DNA from: Bacillaceae bacterium IKA-2
Lineage (GTDB): Bacteria; Bacillota; Bacilli; Bacillales; Anaerobacillaceae
Direction: 5' to 3'
Length of the DNA stretch: 64,000 nucleotides
Assembly (NCBI GenBank): GCA_031761875.1
Contig: CP134492.1
Coordinates: 2,418,001 to 2,482,000 of the forward strand
Positions 55,718 through 64,000 of this stretch are shown piece by piece. The notes beneath the pieces are model-generated. The model had not been told where the DNA came from. It was given only the letters and a program-made list of their open reading frames with translations, and did no database searches. The translations under genes and the position numbers were made by a program. Each line of letters opens with the position of its first letter. Positions within the stretch are counted from its first letter, which is position 1.

Positions 55718-56222
55718 ATTTTTCTTTATATTCCTTTATAATAATTGAATGGTCAATTAGAGCTTCCTCTGTGTCATACGCAATTTTCCAGGCATCATCA
55801 TTATGACTTCTTTCGACTAATGAAAAATCACTTACTGAATCAATTTGTTCAAACAAATCATCAATAAATTTTTTTATTTCAGGAAGATTTTCTACTTCTT
55901 TAACAGCTTCATCTATTAATCCTTTATCTTCATAGATGTGTTCATATTTATCTGCAACGTATACTTCCCTTATTACAGGCCCAAACTTCCATGCCTCAAA
56001 TTGAGCATCAAAAAGAAATTGTGGTGATTCATTAAGACCTTCTATAATTCCTTCTTTACCTTCTTGATTACTAGTATCGTATAGTGCACTATGATAAGCA
56101 AATAAGAAGTACAAGCTTTTTTGTAATTTTAAAGGCGAAATATCTTCCTTCTTAGAAAATAAGTAAGCTGCTACAGTATGAACAGAATTAAAAATATAAT
56201 TACTTTCTGTCATTTCAATCAC
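55707..56222 (-). CDS. Panacea-domain (DUF4065) antitoxin
   Basis: This 171-residue protein has the DUF4065/SocA-like core: LKLQKSLYFLFAYHSALYD, then FDAQFEAWKFGPVIREVY and SDFSLVERSHNDDAWKIAYD. The domain is found in GepA, SocA and PanA antitoxins, which neutralise the toxin encoded next to them. It is the first gene of the pair and would be translated before the toxin. Confidence 0.85.
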   Translation of the reverse strand: MIEMTESNYIFNSVHTVAAYLFSKKEDISPLKLQKSLYFLFAYHSALYDTSNQEGKEGIIEGLNESPQFLFDAQFEAWKFGPVIREVYVADKYEHIYEDKGLIDEAVKEVENLPEIKKFIDDLFEQIDSVSDFSLVERSHNDDAWKIAYDTEEALIDHSIIIKEYKEKYGN

Positions 56223-57360
56223 TTCCTTTTATACATAACTAATTATATTATACATTAAAATGTAATAACACACATGATTATTTACAATATTCCCTAACAA
56301 TTAACTTCTAATCCGCAAAAGACCTGAAAATTTTATATGAAAAAATTGTATAGCTTGCTACAGGGATCTCACAAACTTTCAATCTAGAATGCCCCTACGC
56401 ATGGACAAAAAGAAAAAGACCATCACATACGCTGTGACCGCCTTAGGCTTGCTTTCTTTTAGCTCTGATCAATATACTCTTACTTATTCCTGTCATTGAC
56501 TCAACTTCTTTGTATGAATGATCGCTGAGTAGTCCTATTGAATAGTATCGTTGTACTACGCAGCAAATGATCTGTTTTTTTTATGTAACTTATTTAATAA
56601 ATGCGCCATTTATGGAATAAGTTTATGTTTAAGTTGATTGTGTTTTAAAATTTAGGTGCCTCCCCATTTGGTGAATTATACTTTGTGATTGTATCAATAC
56701 CTTTTACATTTTTACTAATATACTAGTTCGGTTATAGTTATTTAAACAGGTAACAGAACAATTATTACTAAGTAAACTAAAAAGTACTGCCTCAATATTA
56801 ATTGAGACAGCAATTTAAGAATCTATTCATCATTCTGCTGGTTTTAGTGGTCCATAAAAATAAGAAGCCGTCGTACCATATAAAAAGCGCATCAATAATT
56901 TCTGCCAAGAAGCAAAGGGTTTCCCCCTAACAACCTGTTAGGGCAAGTTATCTTATTCTGAAGGAAATTGTTTGATTGTGTTTTTTTACATTGTCTACTT
57001 TAAAGTGTGTATATCATTTTAATTTTAGATGGATACTTTTTGTTATTGAGCAATTAGGCTGCTCATTTATTGAAGACTGGTATGTCAACACTCCCTGTTT
57101 TTAGTATTTCATATAGACCATTATAACTTTCTATTTCTCTACTAGTCTCTTGCATAGTAATCTCTCCTTTTAAAATATCTTGGAGATAATTATCTCATTA
57201 AAGAAAAAAGCGCACTCTTTACTCTGTAATATTAAAGACAAGCGATTGTATATTATTATTATAAGAGTAGTGAATTGTCTTTAATGTCACACATTATATT
57301 AAATTTAGTACATCACTTAAAGAAATAGTGGTGTACTTTTTTGTTGTTTAATTTATAAAT
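56223..57360. other. 1.1-kb graveyard of gene remnants
   Basis: No intact gene. It contains the serine recombinase remnant at 56443-56580 and, at about 56825-56925 on the minus strand, a coding-like tail LLMRFLYGTTASYFYGPLK ending PAE that I cannot assign. A hairpin CTGCCTCAAT / ATTGAGACAG is at about 56786-56812. The rest is AT-rich and featureless. Confidence 0.55.
56443..56580 (-). pseudogene. 3' remnant of a serine recombinase
   Basis: The minus-strand frame reads [20 protein letters not shown], then [14 protein letters not shown] and a stop at 56443-56445. This matches the C-terminal HTH of resolvase/invertase-type serine recombinases (SYxEIxxxTGISKSTLxRAKRR). The catalytic N-terminal domain is missing upstream. 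Confidence 0.7.
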
Positions 57361-57361
57361 G

Positions 57362-57957
57362 CGTGGTCAAACTCCACCGTCTTTAGACGGTATACGCTTT
57401 TAGCCTTGCTTTTTTGTGACCATACTTGAGGTGAGGTGAAAAGTATGGACGGGTACAAGAAAAGCAGCCATGCAGTTTATGATATAAAATATCATATTAT
57501 TTGGGTCACTAAATATAGGTATAAGGTATTACAGGGATCAATTGCAGTCAGGGTTAGGGAGTTAATTAGACAAGGATGTGAAGCAAGAGGGATCACAATC
57601 ATGCAAGGAAGTGTAGGGAAAGACCATATTCATTTATTCCTATCATGCCCCCCAAGTCTAGCTCCAAGTAAAATATTACAGTACTTAAAAGGACGATCAT
57701 CAAGGTTATTGCAAGATGAATTCGCAGAACTCAAGAAAAAGTACTGGGGACAGCATTTATGGGCGAGAGGGTATTTTTGTGCCACAGTAGGAACAGTGAC
57801 AGAAGAAATGATAAGAAATTATATAGCTAACCAATTCAATGAAGAAAAGAACGAAATATTCAAGATTGACGAATGAGTTTAGTCTAATTATAGTATGCTT
57901 CAGCTTAAATCTTTTAGAAGAACTTAAGTCTTGAAGAACGACTTTAGTCGTAGACAT
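57362..57957 (+). mobile_element. Solo IS200-type insertion sequence
   Basis: Subterminal hairpins ACCGTC-TTTA-GACGGT (57376-57391) at the left and ACGAC-TTTA-GTCGT (57938-57951) at the right enclose a single Y1 transposase gene. Both hairpins have a TTTA loop. No tnpB is present. The insertion interrupts a recombinase gene, whose 3' part resumes in frame just beyond the right end. Confidence 0.8.
57445..57876 (+). CDS. tnpA: IS200/IS605-family Y1 (HUH) transposase TnpA
   Basis: This 143-residue transposase starts at ATG 57445 after GAGGTG. YDIKYHIIWVTKYRYKVL opens the fold; the HUH motif is GKDHIHLFLSC and the nucleophilic tyrosine is in MIRNYIANQF. WARGYFCATVG is family-typical. It cuts and joins single-stranded DNA at the hairpin ends. 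Apparently intact and active-looking. Confidence 0.93.
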   Translation: MDGYKKSSHAVYDIKYHIIWVTKYRYKVLQGSIAVRVRELIRQGCEARGITIMQGSVGKDHIHLFLSCPPSLAPSKILQYLKGRSSRLLQDEFAELKKKYWGQHLWARGYFCATVGTVTEEMIRNYIANQFNEEKNEIFKIDE

Positions 57958-58891
57958 TTATGTCAAAATCCACGAAGATGTAGCAGAAGGACTTTGGTTC
58001 TTGGAACTTTTCGAAAAAGGCGTTATTGGGAAATGGTGGTCAAATGCCACTGATGAAGAATTGAAACAAAAACGTGAGTTTTTATATTCGTGGGGTTATG
58101 GTGAAGAAAATTCAACTAAAAATTCTGATCCTTTTGGTCGTACACATAAAGCAATTATCACACCAAGCACTTTTGTTTCACTTCATCAAAAAAAAGCAAA
58201 AGGGATTTTGTTCGATGTAGAACATTTATATGTAGGAACAACCTTCGGTTTGTTAGCATTAGATATTTTCACGACAACAGGTGCAAGGTTGAATGAATTA
58301 CTTCAACTTAGTAACACAAAAGAATATATTACAACTGTAAAAGTAGAGAATAAACTACGATTTTCTTTTTATGCCGTTCCAAAAGGTCGAGATAAAGTAG
58401 AACCTTTTTATATCAGTGAACAAACGATGAAGTTAATTCAAATGGCAGGAAAACTACTTAAAGTTCATTATAATTCTGAAAAAATACCAAGCGTTAAATA
58501 TCGTTATACTCGAAAACACTTATTTCCTAATCCGAAACCATACTTTTTTCAATACCACAATAAAGCACTTCATGAAAAAACGATTCCTGTCTGCCTTCGA
58601 TTCCTACTTCATGGATTACGATTTGAAACACAAGAAGGTACTCCTGTTACGGTGAAAACACATCTACTACGTCATGCCTTCGCTACCGAAGCGGTTCAGC
58701 GACAAAAGTTGCCAATAGATATTGTTGCAAAGATTCTACACCAACGAGATATAGTTGTAACAGGATATTATTCCGAACCTACACCAAGCCAAGTGGCTCA
58801 ATCGGTAAGTGATTTACACGATGTTATTTCTGACTATGTAGACTTAGATCGATCGTTACACTATGATCCCTATAATTTTTGGTCTGTTTAA
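57958..58891 (+). pseudogene. Tyrosine recombinase, 5' end removed by the IS200 insertion
   Basis: About 310 residues are open from the IS right end (IHEDVAEGLWFLELFEKGVI is in frame) to the stop at 58891. Catalytic-domain boxes: TTGARLNELLQLS (Arg), KTHLLRHAFATEAV (HxxR), LHQRDIVVTGYYSEP (Tyr). The N-terminal part expected for a Tn554-like or ICE recombinase is missing and not found upstream of the IS. A TTG start at 58001 exists but no good ribosome site. Confidence 0.75.
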
Positions 58892-59055
58892 ACAACTCTT
58901 CGATTAATTAATATGTCTATTATAGTTGGTGTTGCCAAGTGGCAGTTGTTAAATTTTACTGACTCTATTTGTGTCCGCTGTCCTGCTGTTTTATCAAGCA
59001 TTAAAGTTATAACTTGAAAAAGATATTTTTTAACTATATCTTCGTTTTCTTCTTC
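58888..59055 (-). pseudogene. Short coding remnant opposite the recombinase end
   Basis: The minus-strand frame reads VPLEEENEDIVKKYLFQVIT, LMLDKTAGQRTQIESVKF and ends INRRVV. It has the look of real protein but no start region. Source unknown. It and the rest to 59203 form a gap without intact genes. Confidence 0.45.
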
Positions 59056-59203
59056 CAACGGCACATTATGTACCTAAATTACAATTAACGAAAGAAGAGA
59101 AGAAACAACCACCTGGTTCATTCGTGATAAGAGATTTTCAGTGCTATCTGCTTGTTCGGAAAACAGATACTTCCATGACTGCCACCCTTAATCTTAGTTG
59201 TTT

Positions 59204-59667
59204 ATTGGAGTTCAGTCTCAAAGTGCATGAAAAGCGTTCCACCGATGCCTGATACGTGAGCTGCCTTAGTTGCAACAACCTTTTTTTTGTTGAACAAGTA
59301 AACATAGACCTCATCGAAATATGCTTGGTTCTTCCCCGATGAATTTGTCTGAAACACAAGCAAAGCATTCTCGATACTGCACATTTTCGTTGTGATATCT
59401 ACCAATTCGTTTATCCTGTCCTTGTTGGGAGCACTCATAATACCAATGACGTTGATAGGAACATGTTCACGTCTAAGGTTATCTCATCTTTATTAAACCA
59501 ATACAAGTATCTTCTGTGAATGAATGGTAACCTAACATAGAGCCTAGCCTTGAAAAATACTCAATCTCGGTCATTGTGAAGGAGTGTTTACCATGTTGGA
59601 CTGTAAGGTTAAAAGTATGATAGTTTCTGACGTAGCCATCGAATAGGTTCATTAGGTTTAATTGCAT
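59204..59667 (-). pseudogene. Frameshifted unknown gene, last in the PLD/PD-(D/E)XK operon
   Basis: The first frame (ATG 59667 after GAGGAG) encodes MNLFDGYVRNYHTFNLTVQ through SMLGYHSFTEDTCIGLIKMR and stops at 59479. The +1 frame continues without interruption as NLRREHVPINVIGIMSAPNK, then NSSGKNQAYFDEVYVYLFNK, to a stop near 59204. Joined, they give about 150 residues. A single-base deletion or a programmed shift is possible; it may also be a sequencing error. Family unknown. Confidence 0.65.
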
Positions 59668-59837
59668 CTTTGTTATTTCTCCTCAAATAATGTTATATTT
59701 TATTTCGCGTTTAGCGATTATGTCATTATTGACTTCTCTAATCTTCTTTTTTATCCATTCTACTCACTATATATAGAAATCTTCCTACTGATTGACTTAG
59801 GATCCACCAAACTCTCAAATAAACAACTTGAACGTCA

Positions 59838-60443
59838 TTACTTTATAAACACGACATATACCTTGTCTATGGACAATTGAGTTTGGTCTTTATATACCTC
59901 AACTTTACCCCGATACTCAGAAGGGATGTTCTTGATTAAATGTTCGGTAGCTTTCAAAGTGTGTTCGCCAAAATCATAAACCACTAGAAACTTATATGCT
60001 TCTCTAGGGTCAATTGACTTTACTTTTGATTTACCTTCTAGCAAACCCTGAATATCTTTAATAATGCCGTTTTTCTGTGCAGAACCAAACTTGAATCCAT
60101 TATTGATTGGCTTGTTACACTTGATTTCAGCTAAAATAATAATCTCACCTGTTACCATGATATCGTAGCCATTACCACTCGGCTTTGCTCCCAATACTTT
60201 TTCCAAGTAGACATGATAGTTATCCTTAACATAAGGAAAGTGCTCACTTAACCAGTCCATAAAACGGATTGTCGTCTTGTATGTAATAATATTGTTAATA
60301 TCGCTCAATGTGGTTTTTATATCCAAAAAATCTTCAACTGAAAGTTCAGAATAGTAATCTTTATTTTCACCAGTAACTTTGGTTGAGATGAATTGATTGA
60401 ACCTTTCTTTCAGTTCATCTTCCCTATTATATTTTTGATTCAT
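59838..60443 (-). CDS. Putative PD-(D/E)XK nuclease-like protein
   Basis: This 201-residue protein has a helical N-terminal half and a core NGYDIMVTGEIIILAEIKCN in which D, E and K (YD...AEIK) sit as in the PD-(D/E)XK nuclease fold. YKFLVVYDFGEHTLKATEHL is a plausible later strand and helix. AGGAGG precedes the ATG. It is 60 bp downstream of the PLD gene. The nuclease assignment rests on this single motif, so it is moderate. Confidence 0.6.
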   Translation of the reverse strand: MNQKYNREDELKERFNQFISTKVTGENKDYYSELSVEDFLDIKTTLSDINNIITYKTTIRFMDWLSEHFPYVKDNYHVYLEKVLGAKPSGNGYDIMVTGEIIILAEIKCNKPINNGFKFGSAQKNGIIKDIQGLLEGKSKVKSIDPREAYKFLVVYDFGEHTLKATEHLIKNIPSEYRGKVEVYKDQTQLSIDKVYVVFIK

Positions 60444-60506
60444 TTTGGCCTCCTACCCCATAAACATGCCTTAAACATAGATTAGCTCTCATTTATTAAA
60501 GGTCAA

Positions 60507-61682
60507 TTAAAGATTTATTTCACCATAGTCACTAAATCGCCTATTTAATTCTTCCATTAGGAAGTTAGTAGCTTCTTGAGTGATACGAATGTGTGACCTT
60601 CTAAAGTGCATGCTTTGTAAAGTTTTTTGAGTGACGCTTTTTCTCTTTCTTAATGATGGGAAAGTAGCTTTGCCAACACTATTGTACAAATCTACTAACC
60701 TAATACCGTTCTTAATTGGTGCCTTGATTACTTTACCACTTGTAAACTCTACAAAGAATGGGAAACGGTGCTTAAATGCTGCTTCTTTAATATCAGTATC
60801 AGTTGCAATGTTGTCCTTGTTGTAACCACTTGTTTTTGCATACCCCACTATCATAGGAGTAGGTCGCTCCTGTTCATCGTAACTAACAATTGTTAAGAAT
60901 AGTGTATCATCCATTAATATCCCACTTGGTCTACGAGGAAAGAAGGTTTCATTTAAATCTCGTTTACGTATCCCCTTCATTTCTGGATAATTTAAACTAC
61001 TAGCAATTCTTGCTTCCCCTGTTCCTTCAAACTTTAGCCAATTCCTTTCAGTACTATCTGGTTCATCCGTATTTTCTAGAACTTGTTCAAATAAATCAGG
61101 TTGGACAATCTTTTTTAATACAGCACCCTTCTTTTTATCATTTGAATAAGTCACTGTTTTATTTTTCTGATTAGCTGCCAATTGAGGGACATGCTTTTTC
61201 TCTTCATCAATCCACTCTTGTGTAACAATACCTTCATCACCAGCTGCTTGAATTTGTTCCAATAGATCATAGAAATACTCATGTGCCTTTTCTGCTATTT
61301 CTGGTTCATCATCCATTAAGACACAAATCTCATGATTAGAAACAAATCCACCTTTAGTAAAATTAGCTGAGCCAATTATTGTAGAATGTGAATCAAATAA
61401 GTATAGCTTTGAATGTAAATCTACTAAAGCATAAATTTTTGCCTTTGCCTGTAATAGACTTTCTAATCCGTATATACTGCTGACACGTTCGATAAAATCT
61501 TCCCGATAAAACCTTGTAATGATATTACACTCTATTTTAGGGTTCTCTTTTAGCCAATCCGCTAAGAGAGTTGCTGTTTGTGTTCCAATAAAAGGTGAGA
61601 TGATATTGAGTTCTCCATCTGTCGATTCTAAAAGTTCCTTAAAACGATTTAACAAATCATTTGAAACCAAACTCACAGGCAT
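60507..61682 (-). CDS. Phospholipase D-like nuclease with a C-terminal domain
   Basis: This 391-residue protein has one PLD/HKD unit in the N-terminal 150 residues: DLHSKLYLFDSHSTIIGSAN gives H-x-K, the D and GSANFT. A single HKD unit works as a dimer, as in BfiI or Nuc-type endonucleases. Residues about 215-391 form a separate domain with WLKFEGTGEARIASSLNYPE and MHFRRSHIRITQEAT, likely DNA- or effector-binding. GGGGGTAATA before the ATG is nearly the same leader as for the upstream gene, which ends 24 bp before. Confidence 0.8.
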   Translation of the reverse strand: MPVSLVSNDLLNRFKELLESTDGELNIISPFIGTQTATLLADWLKENPKIECNIITRFYREDFIERVSSIYGLESLLQAKAKIYALVDLHSKLYLFDSHSTIIGSANFTKGGFVSNHEICVLMDDEPEIAEKAHEYFYDLLEQIQAAGDEGIVTQEWIDEEKKHVPQLAANQKNKTVTYSNDKKKGAVLKKIVQPDLFEQVLENTDEPDSTERNWLKFEGTGEARIASSLNYPEMKGIRKRDLNETFFPRRPSGILMDDTLFLTIVSYDEQERPTPMIVGYAKTSGYNKDNIATDTDIKEAAFKHRFPFFVEFTSGKVIKAPIKNGIRLVDLYNSVGKATFPSLRKRKSVTQKTLQSMHFRRSHIRITQEATNFLMEELNRRFSDYGEINL

Positions 61683-61706
61683 ATTATTACCCCCAATATA
61701 AGTATT

Positions 61707-62132
61707 TTAGCTGACTTTCATAGAAACCAACTCTGGATGTACATGGAACTTCCGTTCATTACCTTGGACTTTTATATGATCCTCCCATACGAATAACTTC
61801 CAATGCTCGCCTTCAGCCGAATTTTTTAGCATATTGTCTGAAGTCATTAGCTTTCTTAGTTCTTTGAAGTCAACATAATAGATCTTGTTACCCTGTAAAC
61901 GGACTGCTAGTATTGACATATCTGACTCATCTAATAAATCTACTTGCTTAGTGTTCAAATCAAACCATCCGTTACCGTTTACATGTAACTTAGAAGATGG
62001 AGTGCAAAGAACTAGGTTCTTTCCATTGCTTAAACCTTGATACAGGATTTGCTTTCTTTTAATATTTGATAATGTGCAGTTATACTTCTCGCTGACCGTT
62101 TTGACAACAATGTACTTATCAGGAATTGACAT
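61707..62132 (-). CDS. Unknown 141-residue protein, first gene of a candidate defence operon
   Basis: It starts at ATG 62132, after GGGGGTAATAG. Landmarks: NIKRKQILYQGLSNGKNLVL, WFDLNTKQVDLLDESDMSIL, YYVDFKELRKLMTSDNM and EGEHWKLFVWEDHIKVQG. The EGEHWKL / YYVDF pattern recurs in small proteins found with restriction genes, as far as I recall, but I cannot name the fold. It is the promoter-proximal gene, 24 bp before the PLD nuclease. Confidence 0.65.
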   Translation of the reverse strand: MSIPDKYIVVKTVSEKYNCTLSNIKRKQILYQGLSNGKNLVLCTPSSKLHVNGNGWFDLNTKQVDLLDESDMSILAVRLQGNKIYYVDFKELRKLMTSDNMLKNSAEGEHWKLFVWEDHIKVQGNERKFHVHPELVSMKVS

Positions 62133-62732
62133 CACTATTACCCCCATATTTTGCTATTTCCTTTATACTACCATATGGAAGTGTAACCTGTACTTAGCAA
62201 TTTCAATGGCTAACAACAAGTGTTTGATCGACGACGATTAAGGGTGGTTGCAATATTTACCCTAATAGAAAAGAACCGTTTGAGAGTTGCCTCACTAAAC
62301 GGTTCTTTGAAAGTTTACTTACTCTCTTATAAGTTATTTTCCTACACGGTTGCTCGGTTGCTAATCTCAATGCTAGGAAAAGTAAAAAGAAAGCCAACTA
62401 AAAGTAATGTTAAGTTGGCTTAGATATATGAAATTTGTTGAATCGGGCTGGTGTAAGTCGAATCTAGTTTGTACTCTATATTGTTTGTCCTTTAATTGTA
62501 TTCCTAACCTCATTTATAATGGATAGTGTCTGCTTTCCACTCCAAAAATCATAGTATCTCTATAATGAATTTTAAAAATACCCTCCCACTCCCAATAGAT
62601 TGACATTACATACTTTATTTTTAGATCCTAAAGTTATATAGACCATTTAATTATCTACCTACATTTCTTAAGTCACGTTTTTTACATTAAAATGGTGTTC
62701 GGTTTTCTATTGGGAGAGGGTTCATTTTCAAA
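62133..62732. other. 600-bp intergenic region before rho with two hairpins
   Basis: A strong hairpin AAAGAACCGTTT / AAACGGTTCTTT (62270-62308) and a smaller one AAGCCAACT / AGTTGGCTT (62391-62421) are present. A CCCTCCC..CCCAATAG / CTATTGGGAGAGGG pair at about 62581 and 62705 is also complementary. No gene seen. Confidence 0.55.
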
Positions 62733-63857
62733 CTACTTGTTACTTAAATGGCGAAGAACATGCTCATTGCTCGGATTCCCCTTAAATAGTCTTATCAATT
62801 TGTATAGCAGATCAGTGGGATCGCTCTCTTTTCTGCGGATGTTCCATATTATGTTTAAATGTTCTTGGCTAAATAGAAGCTCTTCTTTTCGAGTGCCAGA
62901 CCGGAGAATGTCTATGGCAGGATAAATACGCCTTTCAGCTAATTTACGATCAAGATGTAATTCCATATTACCTGTTCCTTTGAACTCTTCAAAAATAACC
63001 TCATCCATTTTCGAACCTGTACCTATTAATGCAGTTGCTAAAATTGTTAAACTACCACCTTCTTCCGTGTTTCTCGCCGCACCAAAAAACTTCTTAGGAC
63101 CGTAAAAAGCGCTCGGATCGAAACCACCACTCATAGTTCGACCGCTACTAGATGTGGTTACATTATAGGCTCTTGATAACCTCGTAATGCTGTCCATCAA
63201 AATTATTACGTCTTGCTTATTTTCAACTAGTCGCTTCGCTAATGCTAATACCAATTCGGTAACTTTAATATGATTTTGTGGGCGTTCATCAAAAGTGGAG
63301 CTGAATACTTTTGCGGTTGGAATAGAACGTTTTATGTCTATGACTTCCTCGGGGCGTTCATCAATTAGTAGAATTAGAAGTTCTGTTTGTGGATGATTAT
63401 GAGTTATTCCGTTTGCTATACTTTTTAATAATGTGGTTTTACCTGCTTTCGGTGGCGCAACAATTAATCCACGTTGACCAAAACCTATTGGAGTGAATAA
63501 GTCTATGATGCGGTTTTCTATTTCAATGATGTTAGTTGTTTCAAGGGTTATCTTTCTGTTTGGATGAATTGGAGTTAATGCATTGAAGTTTGTTCTAATA
63601 ACTGTGGTGTCTGGGGGTGAGCCGTTAATCTCAAGGATTTTCATCATACTGTAGGCTTGTTCGTTATCTTTTGGTGGTCTAGCTTGTCCTACTACTAGAT
63701 CTCCTTCTCTTAAGTCGAACCTTTTGATCTGGGATGGGGAGATATAAGCATCGTTTTCGGTTATCGCATCAACACTTCTAAGAAAACCGAAACCCCTTTC
63801 CTTTGACAGCTCAAGTAAGCCACTTGTACTTATTAACTTTTCTGCAACACTAATCAC
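62733..63857 (-). CDS. Short, diverged Rho transcription termination factor
   Basis: This 374-residue Rho-like hexameric helicase has the cold-shock RNA-binding region ([33 protein letters not shown] with YISPSQ), Walker [13 protein letters not shown], Walker [16 protein letters not shown], the Q/R loops [19 protein letters not shown] and the [20 protein letters not shown] end. It begins at GTG after AGAGAGG and lacks the N-terminal helical domain of about 50 residues found in the housekeeping Bacillus Rho. It lies beyond the island and away from the usual rho neighbourhood, so it is probably a second copy. Confidence 0.88.
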   Translation of the reverse strand: MISVAEKLISTSGLLELSKERGFGFLRSVDAITENDAYISPSQIKRFDLREGDLVVGQARPPKDNEQAYSMMKILEINGSPPDTTVIRTNFNALTPIHPNRKITLETTNIIEIENRIIDLFTPIGFGQRGLIVAPPKAGKTTLLKSIANGITHNHPQTELLILLIDERPEEVIDIKRSIPTAKVFSSTFDERPQNHIKVTELVLALAKRLVENKQDVIILMDSITRLSRAYNVTTSSSGRTMSGGFDPSAFYGPKKFFGAARNTEEGGSLTILATALIGTGSKMDEVIFEEFKGTGNMELHLDRKLAERRIYPAIDILRSGTRKEELLFSQEHLNIIWNIRRKESDPTDLLYKLIRLFKGNPSNEHVLRHLSNK

Positions 63858-64000
63858 AGTAATGCACCTCTCTTTAACTTATTTTGTTGTCTTAGTAATA
63901 GGGAAATGATGAAAGCATTTAATGAAGGGTATGTTCGTTGGGTAACTCAAGCGTATGCTTGTGGTTTATTTAAATAATACTACCTTTATTTTGAATTTTC

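Noticed and set aside
62220..62423. 67-codon open frame before rho
   Set aside because: It runs through two terminator-like hairpins and lacks a ribosome site.
47805..64000. Second attachment core of the selC island
   Set aside because: I looked for the tRNA-Sec 3' end (TTCGATTCCCACACAGTCCC) by eye and found no copy; the distal end is probably outside the window or lost.

Overview
The window looks like chromosome of a low-GC, endospore-forming Bacillaceae bacterium. The evidence is several small acid-soluble spore protein genes (tlp, sspO, sspP, an SspN-like gene), aconitase, a YneP-type thioesterase, YkuI, and a Ku/LigD repair locus arranged as in Bacillus. It also makes selenoproteins: selA, selB, selD and a tRNA-Sec gene are all present, and two genes carry an in-frame UGA followed by a hairpin. 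Among Bacillaceae this points to a facultative or anaerobic soda-lake type genus such as Anaerobacillus; that genus-level guess is inference only.

Core part, about 1-46 kb. Left to right it holds: YkuI (EAL domain); a two-gene operon of an ATP-driven 2-hydroxyacyl-CoA dehydratase-like reductase and its double-length activase; a P-loop ATPase; metA (homoserine acetyltransferase type); an RNase H-like protein; a NadE-PHP fusion; tlp; a thioesterase; a tandem AAA+ ATPase; transporters; ku with ligD split into ligase and polymerase genes; small spore proteins; acnA; and the selenium locus at 27.9-35.3 kb. The selenium locus contains selA, a Sec-containing SelD, a LysR regulator, a SenB-like glycosyltransferase and selB. 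A DsbA/FrnE-like selenoprotein with a U-P-F-C active site lies at 38.7 kb. The trehalose PTS operon (treP-treC-treR plus a IIA gene) follows at 39.4-43.9 kb and sits between two near-identical hairpins. Two nucleotide-sugar epimerase-like genes lead up to tRNA-Sec at 46.1 kb.

Accessory part, about 46.2-64 kb. The 3' end of tRNA-Sec is immediately followed by a tyrosine integrase and an excisionase-like gene, so selC appears to be the attachment site of an island. I could not find the distal copy of the attachment core, so the right edge is unknown. The island is a mosaic: an unknown 275-residue protein bracketed by four 16-bp palindromes; a trio of overlapping tyrosine recombinases (RIT-type element); a chimeric remnant of a type III Mod methylase; a VOC protein between two IS21-like ends; a Panacea-domain toxin-antitoxin pair; a solo IS200-type element inserted into another recombinase; and a four-gene minus-strand operon (unknown protein, PLD nuclease, PD-(D/E)XK-like protein, and a frameshifted unknown gene) that is a candidate defence system. 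The window ends with a short, diverged second-type Rho factor.

Scattered through the core are a family of about 150-bp intergenic repeats built on GTTGGAAA / TTTCCAAC (four copies), a family of GCGC-rich repeats, and three hairpins sharing a CTCAACTAGA core.
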